Source: Scilla litardierei
Taxonomy: Eukaryota > Streptophyta > Magnoliopsida > Asparagales > Asparagaceae
DNA length: 64,000 bases
Assembly (NCBI GenBank): GCA_030789695.1
Contig: CM061139.1
Location: 109,776,837-109,840,836, forward strand
Direction: 5' to 3'
Shown here piece after piece: positions 56,418 through 64,000 of the stretch. The translations under genes were made by a program, and so were the position numbers. How positions within the stretch are numbered: the first letter of the stretch is position 1; every line of letters starts with the position of its first letter. Under the pieces are notes generated by a model that did no database searches, was not told the DNA's origin, and saw only the letters and a list, made by a program, of their open reading frames with translations.

Positions 56418-59400
56418 TCAGCACCTACGCATTCCCATAGATGATAAGTGTTTGAAAAACACATCTCTGGGGATCGCCTTAGTAAGGAGATCCGCTATCA
56501 TCTCATGCGTGGATATGTATCCTATGTCTACTTCCTTCCGTTTGTCATAATCCTTTGCAAACTTGAATCGAATGTCAATGTGTTTGGTCTTACAATGAAA
56601 TTTAGGATCTTTGACATAGGCAATCGAAGCTTGACTATCACTGTATATAGGAACAGTGCTCGAGTCAGAGGCATTCGTCAGCCTGTCTAAGAATTTCCTA
56701 AGCCAAACAGCTTCTTGGACCGCCATGCTGAATGCTACGAATTCGGCTTCCATGGTTGATAAGGCGATGCAGGTTTGCTTCTTGCTGCTCCAGGATATTG
56801 CACCATTCCCGAGCAAGTAAACAAAGCCTGAGGTAGATCTTCGCTCGTCGAGATCACCCGCCCAATCAGCATCGGTATAGCCTTCGAGTCTCAAGGTATT
56901 GCCTTGATAGCATAACGCATAGTCCGCAGTCCCTTTGAGGTATCTTAATATCCTCTTCACCGCTTTCCAGTGTGCTTGTCCTGGGTTGGATTGGTAACGG
57001 CTTACCATACCAACAGCATAGCAAATGTCCGGTCTGGTACACATCATGGCGTACATCAGACTCCCGACAGCACTGGAGTATGGAACTTTTTCCATAGCTT
57101 TCTTTTCTTTTGGATCTTTGGGACACATCTCCAAACATAGACCCTCGCCTTTGCTTATTGGAGTATCAATTGGCTTGCAATCCTGCATATTAAACCGTTC
57201 TAAAACTTTCTTTATATATGTCTCTTGAGAGAGAGAAAGAAGTTTCTTGGAACGATTCCTTGAGATCTTAACCCCAAGGATATATGCAGCTTCACCCATG
57301 TCTTTCATCTCAAAGATGGATGAAAGCCAAGTTTTGATATCCAAGATAAGACGCTTATCATTTCCGGCTATAAGTATGTCATCTACATAAAGAGACATAA
57401 TTACATACTTGTTTTTAATCCTCTTAATATACACGCAGTTGTCTTCGTCGAGCATGGAGAAACCATATGACAAGACGACTTCTTGAAAGCGCATATACCA
57501 CTGCCTTGAGGATTGTTTAAGACCATATATGGATTTACGAAGTTTACAAACCTTATGTTTGTTTTCTTCTTGTACAAACCCGTTTGGTTGTTCCATGTAG
57601 ATCTCCTCATCTAGTTCTCCGTTAAGAAAAGCAGTCTTTACATCCATCTGATGTAACTCGAGGTCCAAACAAGCCACCATTGCCAAAATTAAGCGAATGG
57701 AGGTAAAACGCACGACAGGAGAGAAAGTCTCTTCGTAGTCTATTCCTTCCTGTTGCGTGAAACCTTTCGCAACAAGGCGAGCTTTATATTTCTTGATGGA
57801 GCCATCAGCCTTATGCTTGATTTTGAGAACCCACTTGTTCCCAATGGCTCTACGTCCCTTAGGTAAATTAACCAAGTCCCAGACTTGGTTTGTTTTCATG
57901 GATTGAAGTTCTTCTTCCATTGCCGCTATCCATTTATCTTTAGCAGGGCATGTGACGGCCTGTTTGAAATTTGCAGGTTCGTCATCATCTTGTAGTAATG
58001 TCATGAATGTTTGAGGAAATTCATCCTCAAATCTCAGAGGTGTTAGCCTCGTTCGATTACTACGTCTTGTTTGAGTTTGATCACTCCCACTTGGAATGAC
58101 ATCACTCCCACTTGGAATAACATCACTCCCACTCGGAATAGGATTGGTATCGTTCGTATCATCCATTGGTGAAGTTTGAAACGTATTTTCTTCTTCACCA
58201 AGAATTCTCCCACTCGAACGTTCCGATCCTTTTTGATCCCAAGTCTCAAACAAGGATAAGTCTTGACTTATCTCACCCTGTCTTGGAAACTCTTTTTCCA
58301 AGAAGACAACATCCCTCGATTCGAATTCTATTAGACCCCCATTGTCCTCTTGACCGACGAAAACATATCCTTTGGATTTTTCAGCGTATCGTATGAAGAT
58401 ACACTTCCTCCCACGTGGCCCAAGTTTGCCATATTTGTGAGAGGATAAATGTGCGTAAGAGGCACAACCCCAAGGTTTTAGAATGTTTAAGTCTGGAGTT
58501 CTATTGTTCCACAACTCATAAGGAGTGGAACTTACCGACTTCGAGGGTACACGGTTTAAGATGAATGCTGCCGTCAATAATGCGTCACCCCAAAAGGTGA
58601 TAGGCAAATTTGCCTGAGACATCATTGATCGGACCATTTCCATCAATGTCCTATTCCTTCTTTCCGCAACACCGTTTTGTTGCGGAGTGTAAGGCATAGT
58701 TACCTGATGTACTATGCCTTTTTCATCACAAAGTTCCTTAAAACTTATTGATTGATATTCACCGCCCCTATCGGTTCGCAAAACCTTAATCTTGCGATCT
58801 AATTGATTCTCCACTAAACTCATATAGTTTTTAAAGCAAGCCAAAGCTTCACTTTTGTGGGATATCAAATAGATATGTCCGAAACGGGTGAAGTCATCAA
58901 TGAATGTGATGAAATAGGACTTCCCGCATCTTGTCTTAACATTCATTGGACCGCAAATGTCCGAATGGATAAGCTGTAATGGAACTTCGGCCCTTGTGCC
59001 AGTTCCAAACGGCTTGCGACAAGTTTTCCCTACAAGACAATGTTCGCAAGTTGACATTTCAACTTTTGAAACATTAGATAGCAAGCCACTTTTGGCAAGT
59101 CTATCCATTCTAGTTGGTCCAATATGACCAAGTCTTGCATGCCAACAAATGATCTCAGACTCAGAATTAGAAACATTTGTTAAATGGAAACTTTCATTAA
59201 TGGAAGAAGAATCATCATACATTGTATTTAAAACAATTAATCCATTACAAACATTACCAGAACCAATCAAAGAATTATTACAAACAAGGTCAACATATTG
59301 TTTATAGAACCTCCACTCATAATCTAAAGACATTAACATGACCACGGAAACGATATTCCTTCTAATATCTGGAGCAAAGAGGACGTCGTGCAATAATAAT

Positions 59401-60482
59401 GTCCGGCCGTTGTCGAGAACTAGCTTACATGTTCCGACGCCTTTGACTTCAACACGAGTGTTGTTGCCGACGTATATCCACTTTGTTCCTTGAGTTATCC
59501 TTCGATACTCTACGAAGAACCTTCTGTCCTTCGCAACGTGGTCTGTGGCCCCTGAATCAATCAACCAAAAATAGTTAGATTCAGCAAGAAACATGGAACT
59601 AGAAACACATATGTAACTAGCCCTACAAGTTACCTTATCACTTCCATCCGTACACTTACGGGCGAAGTGACCGTACTTGTTGCACTTAAAGCACTTGATC
59701 TTCTTCAAGTTTTTCTTCTTTGAGTGCACATTCTTTTGCCACTTTTTGTTCTTAGTCTTCTTTGAGGTTTCCGGTTCTTGCTTTCGTTCGTTCACAAACC
59801 TTAAGCGTTTCCGCTTATTTCCTCCATGTGAGGAACTAGCGGCCACGTGCACTTCTGCACTTGGTTTTGCGGCTTGAATCCGCTCTTCCTCGAGTTCGAG
59901 GTGTTTCGATACATCGCTTAAAGTTTTAATGCACTCATTATGAGTGAGATGCATTTTCATGTTATCCCAGCTATCTGGGAGTGAACGAATGACTGCTTGG
60001 ATCTGCTGTTCGTCAGACAGCGTGACTCCCGCATCCTTTAATTCAGATATAAGATTCGCCATGTGGCGGAGATGCTTTTTCATAGAATGATCTCGCCGCA
60101 TCTTGTACGAATCAAATTGAATATTCAAGGAGCGGAGTTTGGTAACCGAAGTTCCACCAAACTTTACTTCTAGCTCAGACCATATGTCTTTGGCTAGATC
60201 GAATTCCCGAAATAGACGCATTATGTCATTGTCCATCGCGGACAGTAACGTAATGCGTGCTATTTTGTTCTTTCGAGTCCAAGTGTCATAAGCTTCCCGG
60301 TCCCTCTTGTGTTGGGCCGTATTGCCCAACTCAGGTTCTACCATTATGTTTTGGAGTGTTTCGAGCACATCTTGCTCCTCCAAAACATATTGGATTTTAA
60401 TTGACCAAAGTTTATAATTGTCGCCGTTGAGCTTTTCACCTTTGTTAAGCTCTGCGACAATATTCTTAGAAGCGGTAGACAT
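56418..60482 (-). CDS. Ty1/copia Gag-Pol polyprotein, intact
   Basis: 1354 residues in one frame, starting MSTASKNIVAEL at 60482. An in-frame ATG 26 codons upstream exists, but the related copy supports this start. Order along the protein: gag (residues 1-250); CCHC zinc knuckle CFKCNKYGHFARKC (264-277); protease WLIDSGATDH with catalytic Asp309; integrase with an HH-CC finger ending CEHCLVGK, then DICGP, DDFTRFGHIYL and TPQQNGVAERRNRT; reverse transcriptase with the catalytic YVDDILIAG; RNase H with YTDADWAGDLDERR and KTKHIDIRF. This is the Pseudoviridae/copia order, integrase before RT. All catalytic motifs I can check are present and there is no internal stop. The polyprotein makes the particle, processes itself, reverse-transcribes the RNA and integrates the DNA. 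Confidence 0.95.
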   Translation of the reverse strand: MSTASKNIVAELNKGEKLNGDNYKLWSIKIQYVLEEQDVLETLQNIMVEPELGNTAQHKRDREAYDTWTRKNKIARITLLSAMDNDIMRLFREFDLAKDIWSELEVKFGGTSVTKLRSLNIQFDSYKMRRDHSMKKHLRHMANLISELKDAGVTLSDEQQIQAVIRSLPDSWDNMKMHLTHNECIKTLSDVSKHLELEEERIQAAKPSAEVHVAASSSHGGNKRKRLRFVNERKQEPETSKKTKNKKWQKNVHSKKKNLKKIKCFKCNKYGHFARKCTDGSDKVTCRASYICVSSSMFLAESNYFWLIDSGATDHVAKDRRFFVEYRRITQGTKWIYVGNNTRVEVKGVGTCKLVLDNGRTLLLHDVLFAPDIRRNIVSVVMLMSLDYEWRFYKQYVDLVCNNSLIGSGNVCNGLIVLNTMYDDSSSINESFHLTNVSNSESEIICWHARLGHIGPTRMDRLAKSGLLSNVSKVEMSTCEHCLVGKTCRKPFGTGTRAEVPLQLIHSDICGPMNVKTRCGKSYFITFIDDFTRFGHIYLISHKSEALACFKNYMSLVENQLDRKIKVLRTDRGGEYQSISFKELCDEKGIVHQVTMPYTPQQNGVAERRNRTLMEMVRSMMSQANLPITFWGDALLTAAFILNRVPSKSVSSTPYELWNNRTPDLNILKPWGCASYAHLSSHKYGKLGPRGRKCIFIRYAEKSKGYVFVGQEDNGGLIEFESRDVVFLEKEFPRQGEISQDLSLFETWDQKGSERSSGRILGEEENTFQTSPMDDTNDTNPIPSGSDVIPSGSDVIPSGSDQTQTRRSNRTRLTPLRFEDEFPQTFMTLLQDDDEPANFKQAVTCPAKDKWIAAMEEELQSMKTNQVWDLVNLPKGRRAIGNKWVLKIKHKADGSIKKYKARLVAKGFTQQEGIDYEETFSPVVRFTSIRLILAMVACLDLELHQMDVKTAFLNGELDEEIYMEQPNGFVQEENKHKVCKLRKSIYGLKQSSRQWYMRFQEVVLSYGFSMLDEDNCVYIKRIKNKYVIMSLYVDDILIAGNDKRLILDIKTWLSSIFEMKDMGEAAYILGVKISRNRSKKLLSLSQETYIKKVLERFNMQDCKPIDTPISKGEGLCLEMCPKDPKEKKAMEKVPYSSAVGSLMYAMMCTRPDICYAVGMVSRYQSNPGQAHWKAVKRILRYLKGTADYALCYQGNTLRLEGYTDADWAGDLDERRSTSGFVYLLGNGAISWSSKKQTCIALSTMEAEFVAFSMAVQEAVWLRKFLDRLTNASDSSTVPIYSDSQASIAYVKDPKFHCKTKHIDIRFKFAKDYDKRKEVDIGYISTHEMIADLLTKAIPRDVFFKHLSSMGMRRC

Positions 60483-60560
60483 ATTCGATTCAAAAAACTG
60501 CAAAGAAAATGGAAAAACACGATCAAAATTCAATGCATAAAGTTTCGATTCTTTAAACAC

Positions 60561-62428
60561 TTGATAAGTTCCTTGGATGCGTTGAAATGTTACTCTAGAA
60601 TCGAGAAGTTCACTATGTTCCCAACTACCATCTAGAAGTAACTTTCAAAGTATCCCTCTTACTTATCTTAAGTAAAAAGAAATCAGAAATAATACCCGTA
60701 TGGTATTAGCAGCGGAAAATTACTTTGAAAAACATATCTTTCAAAATAGAATAGGTGAGAATTAGCGCAAAGAATTTTAACGCAACAATTGCCAAGCCAC
60801 GAGACCTGTTCTACACACCCATGGGTTAGATAACCATGGCCAGATCGTGGTAGGACTTGGAATTCTAAATTGCGCTGTCTCGATTTAAGGACGGGACATA
60901 ACCTATTTGAAAAACATCTTTTTTCAAAAATTTGAAAGCACGTTGGCTAATCTCCGTAGAGTAGAACACAACGTCACAAGTACATTGGCTAATCTCCGTA
61001 GAGTAGAGCACAATGACATGGCTAATCTCGCATGAAGTAGAGCACTATGGCTAATCTTCAAGGAGTAGAGCCCAAAAAACTTCATTAAAACGTTAGTTCC
61101 GTATGAACTAGTCGGCACTGTGGTTAGCCCCGTATGGGCTAATCGGCACATTCGAGTTTGGGCAATGCCTTTTGTCACCCCGTATGGGTCAGTAGGCAAG
61201 TTTGCAGTCGACTCAGACCTTCTGCCAGATTGGTCGACCAAAAACACAAAATTGGTCGACCAATTTTCGAAAGCAACTTCTTCCCGGCCAGGGCCTCTGC
61301 CCTGGCCGGGGCTTGGCCAAGGGCCGGCCAGGGCCTCTGCCCTGGCTGGCCAGAGGGCCCTGGCCCCCTCGGCCAGGGCCGGCCAGGCCCTGGCCTCTGC
61401 CAGGGCCGGCCGGCCAGGCCACTGGCCGGGGCCAGGGCTCCTGCCCTGGCCTCGGCCAGGCCCTGGCCTGAGGCCAGGGCGCTGCCCTGGTCTCTGCCAG
61501 GGCGGCCTGGCCGCTGGCCGGGGCCAGGGCTCCTGCCCTGGCCTCGGCCAGGCCCTGGCCTGAGGCCAGGGCGCCGGCCCTGGCCTCTGCCAGGGCCGGC
61601 AGGCCGCTGGCCGGGGCCAGGGCTCCTGCCCTGGCCTCGGCCAGGCCCTGGCCTGAGGCCAGGGCACCGGCCCTGGCCACTGCCAGGGCCGGCCTGGCCC
61701 TGGCAGTGGCCAGGGCGCCGGCCCTGGCAGTGGCCAGGGCGCCGGCCCTGGCTACTGCCAGGGCCGGCAGGCCGGCCAAGGGCCGGCCCTGGCCACTGCC
61801 AGGGCCGGCCTGGCCGGCAGGGCTTGGCCAAGGCCGGCCACTGCCGGCCTGGCCTTGGCCGGCCATGGCTTGGCCATGGCCGGTCATGGCCAAGGCCATT
61901 CGGCGTTGGCCGGCCATGGCCCCTTTGGCCATGGCCGGCCACCCCCTTTAAATGGGGTTGCCGCACTCATTCCTCCCCCTTGATGGGGTGGTCGCCGGTG
62001 GTTATTGGCCGTAGCCAACCCCCTCCGCATGGGGAGAGGGGGTGCATGGCCTTCATAGCCCATTTGGCCATGGTGCACATGCACCAAATTTTCCTCTTAC
62101 CCGATGGAAATAACTTCCATCATCTTCCTCGATGAAGCACCCGTTCGTCGATGAAGCACCCGTTCGTCGAGAAATTAGTTATTTCCTAATGGCCGTGTGC
62201 CAAAAATGAATAACGTACTACGTGAACGGTCGGTTCTTCCCGTCACGGAGAGTTCCTACCATATCCGTAATGATAGGAGACCCTAACGTGAAAAGAACAA
62301 CCGCTGCGTTCTCTCCGTCACGAAGCGTTCCTACTATATCCTTAATAGTAGGAGACCCATTCGTGAAAAAGACAATGACTCGTTCGTAGTTTCGACGGGG
62401 CGGTGGATTGACCGGGGCGAACCCATAT
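60561..62428 (-). other. Long repetitive leader of the intact copia element
   Basis: No supported gene. 60930-61160 has several copies of a unit with GGCTAATCTCCGTAGAGTAG or its variants. 61281-61950 is an extremely GC-rich block of GGCCAGGGC/GCCCTGGCC units, with three copies of a unit of about 85-120 bp between 61490 and 61680. 62100-62165 repeats GATGAAGCACCCGTTCGTCG twice. 62235-62380 holds two copies of a segment of about 80 bp. Open frames of up to 325 codons across the GC block are repeat artefacts. Confidence 0.8.
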
Positions 62429-62647
62429 GGCTCTGATACCAATGTAGGATCCTGCCAAAACAGAGTTAGGATCGATAATTAAAGTGGAGACTTACGCTAG
62501 CGTATGCGGAGCGGTAGTCTCGGAACTTTGATTATCGATCCTAACTCTGTTTTGGCAGGATCCTACATTGGTATCAGAGCCATATGGGTTCGCCCCGGTC
62601 AATCCACCGCCCCGTCGAAACTACGAACGAGTCGTTGTCTTTTTCAC
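62363..62647. repeat. 117-bp inverted repeat spanning LTR tip and primer-binding site
   Basis: Arms 62363-62479 and 62531-62647, loop of 51 nt, at least one mismatch. The arms place two primer-binding sites head to head. Confidence 0.92.
62429..62441 (-). other. Primer-binding site of the intact copia element
   Basis: TGGTATCAGAGCC on the minus strand, complementary to the initiator tRNA-Met 3' end. One base separates it from the LTR end at 62443. A second, inverted copy stands at 62569-62581 on the plus strand. Confidence 0.9.
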
Positions 62648-63127
62648 TAACGGAGTAAGGCTACTAATCCACAATCTAAATCTCTATTTTAGATTAAGAA
62701 CTTGGATGGAGGGAGAGGAAATATTTCTGCAGAGCTTCGCTATGAAGAAGATGCATGCATGAATTTCATGCAAATGGTGTAAGGAAAATGGCTACCCTTG
62801 GGTCTTATTTATAGCCCCCAAGGTAGTTATTTTAGGGTAAGTTGTTCCTTTGGAACAACTTAATTAAGGTGTACCATGATGCATGACACATTATAAGCTT
62901 AAGTTGTACCATATGCATGGTACAACATAAGCTTAAGATATTCCCCCTTCATTAGCCATATGTCGCATGCATTTATGCATATATAATGCGACTTTCCCAC
63001 TCATACAGAGATCCTCTCCGCAAGGGAACAGATTCCCTTTGCACACGACTTCGTGTGCGCGACGTTCGAGGTCCGTATTCCCTCGTACATCCCCACAAGG
63101 GTGTACAAACGTCTTCCATATCCAACA
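62443..63127 (-). repeat. 5' LTR of the intact copia element, with inverted insertion
   Basis: 685 bp, matching the 3' LTR except that 37 bp of it (54851-54887 in the other copy) are replaced by 117 bp at 62531-62647. Those 117 bp are the reverse complement of 62363-62479, that is the LTR tip, the primer-binding site and 66 nt of leader. Confidence 0.9.
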
Positions 63128-63420
63128 GCCTACATGGAAAAGTTCGCCAGATTCAAAGTATCTTCGGGCCAAAAATGCTGGGCGAGCCGGTCGTCCTGTA
63201 TCAAGCTCGCCAGCTGCCGGTCCGCCTCGGGAATTTCCTCCAAAATTTGGGCACTCGCCAAATCCTCCTCCGTCAAGGCCACCTCCTCATTCACTAAAGG
63301 GTTCAATGCCCCCCTAGTTCGACATTAATACCACATCGGTCGGCATCATGACAAAAACGAAGCTCTCCCTCCACCCTTTTGCATCGGCCGACACCCCAAG
63401 GATGAGATCCCGACCCTTCC
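63128..63420 (-). pseudogene. Tat-type antisense ORF, second copy, middle part
   Basis: Minus strand: GRDLILGVSADAKGWRESFVFVMMPTDVV, interrupted by a stop and frame change, then GALNPLVNEEVALTEEDLASAQ and DRLAQHFWPE. It parallels KIKGWREQYMFVSTPSDLAL and GALNP of the first copy. After WPE the expected intron donor reads AT instead of GT. The N-terminal half is missing, cut at 63421. Confidence 0.65.
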
Positions 63421-63421
63421 T

Positions 63422-64000
63422 TGATTCTGAGAGAATATTACATTTTAACCCCTCATTTAGACCGTATTTTGTGTATATGTTATATATATTTTATCTCTAA
63501 TAAGTGTATTTTTGTAATATCATTTAATAATAGAGTAAATCATTTGTTTATACGCAAAATACAAATTTATGGCCTAATTTTGTCTCAATTTTATTTTTCA
63601 GGAGAAGCTTGCAATTTTTCGGATCCAACGACTATTTTTTCATATTTTTCGGAGATCAGAGCAAATTTCTATGAATTAAAAGGCCCAAAAACATATTTAT
63701 GCAACTGGGAAATTAAAAATAATAATAAAAGAAGTCACAGCTGAGGCGGGCCGGCGGCCGGCCCGCAATCAATTGCGGGCGGGCTCCACAGCCCGCCCGC
63801 AGTTGATTGCAGGCGGGCGCCCGCCTTTGACCCGCGGGCGCCAGCACCGCGTTTCCCACGGAGGCGGGGCCCACATACCTTGACCAGACCCAGCTGCCTA
63901 GTTTTGACTTGCGGGTTGCGGGTTGCGTAACCCGCAAGCCCAATAAGCCTATTTTCCTATGAAAAGAGGGTATTTTGAGCATAACTTCATCACCAAAACT
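63422..64000 (+). repeat. Probable start of another LTR, cut by the window
   Basis: The antisense ORF homology ends abruptly before TGATTCTGAGAGAATATT. The following 580 bp are AT-rich, then GC-rich, without a gene. They include a 25-bp hairpin (63761-63814). The TG start and abrupt junction suggest an LTR, perhaps Athila-type. No second copy is available to prove it. Confidence 0.4.
63761..63814. repeat. 25-bp hairpin with CCAC loop
   Basis: Left arm 63761-63785 and right arm 63790-63814 pair with two mismatches around CCAC. The arms are rich in GCCCGC and contain CAATCAATTG/CAGTTGATTG. Confidence 0.85.

Larger units (their letters stand above)
54758..63132 (-). mobile_element. Young, intact Ty1/copia element, target duplication GCCTA
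   Basis: LTRs at 54763-55366 and 62443-63127 are flanked by GCCTA (54758-54762 and 63128-63132). On the minus strand: 5' LTR, primer-binding site 62429-62441, a leader of about 1.9 kb, one uninterrupted polyprotein, a 1-kb 3' region, a polypurine tract and the 3' LTR. Apart from the inverted segment in the 5' LTR I see three substitutions between the LTRs. It inserted in the intron of an antisense Tat ORF. By coding content it could be autonomous. Confidence 0.93.

Noticed and set aside
61158..62135. Open frames of 239-325 codons on both strands across the GC-rich copia leader
   Set aside because: They follow from GGCCAGGGC repeats without stop codons. Composition is Pro/Gly/Ala/Arg only, and several frames on both strands are open at once.
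1..64000. tRNA or rRNA genes
   Set aside because: The only tRNA-related sequences seen are primer-binding sites of 12-19 nt; no cloverleaf-sized match was found by eye.

Overview
This is plant nuclear DNA, almost certainly from an angiosperm. About 60 of the 64 kb is nested LTR retrotransposons (Athila-like and Tat-like Ty3/gypsy, a chromovirus-like element, and Ty1/copia). I see one intact host gene, an intronless, GC-rich CYP74A-type allene oxide synthase at 14949-16451. The species cannot be named from the sequence.

Layout. (1) 1-10753: a very young Athila-like element whose left LTR is cut by the window edge. It keeps gag, protease and an ATHILA ORF1-type reading frame but has lost reverse transcriptase and integrase. 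(2) 10754-12866: the 3' end of a Tat-type element, an antisense ORF fragment plus 3' LTR, into which the Athila element inserted. (3) 12867-14150: old LTR debris. (4) 14150-16850: allene oxide synthase with TATA box and G-box upstream, and a 350-bp Mutator-type MITE with a 9-bp target duplication just behind the stop codon. (5) 16978-40045: a decayed Tat-type element (LTR, gag, protease, part of RT, RNase H, integrase, 3' tandem repeats). It is split by a solo-LTR-like insertion (19867-21498), a broken copia element (22846-29289) and a degenerate minus-strand copia element (29290-36029). (6) 40046-48594: a non-coding minus-strand element with 2.6-kb LTRs and target duplication TCGTG. (7) 48600-54757 and 63128-63420: fragments of further Tat-type elements, including two antisense ORFs of the Transposase_28 type. 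(8) 54763-63127: a young copia element on the minus strand with an intact polyprotein and target duplication GCCTA. Its 5' LTR carries a 117-bp inverted copy of its own LTR tip, primer-binding site and leader. (9) 63422-64000: the start of another LTR-like sequence.

The most unusual signal is in the Athila-like LTR: five consecutive hairpins whose outer stems are all different yet complementary, while the apical part is constant. The apical part is itself a 3-bp stem capped by GAGA, and the one variant carries two substitutions that compensate each other. Downstream of the TATA-like motif, this looks like a structured RNA module in the element's leader. Other LTRs and leaders in the window carry their own unrelated families of short palindromes.
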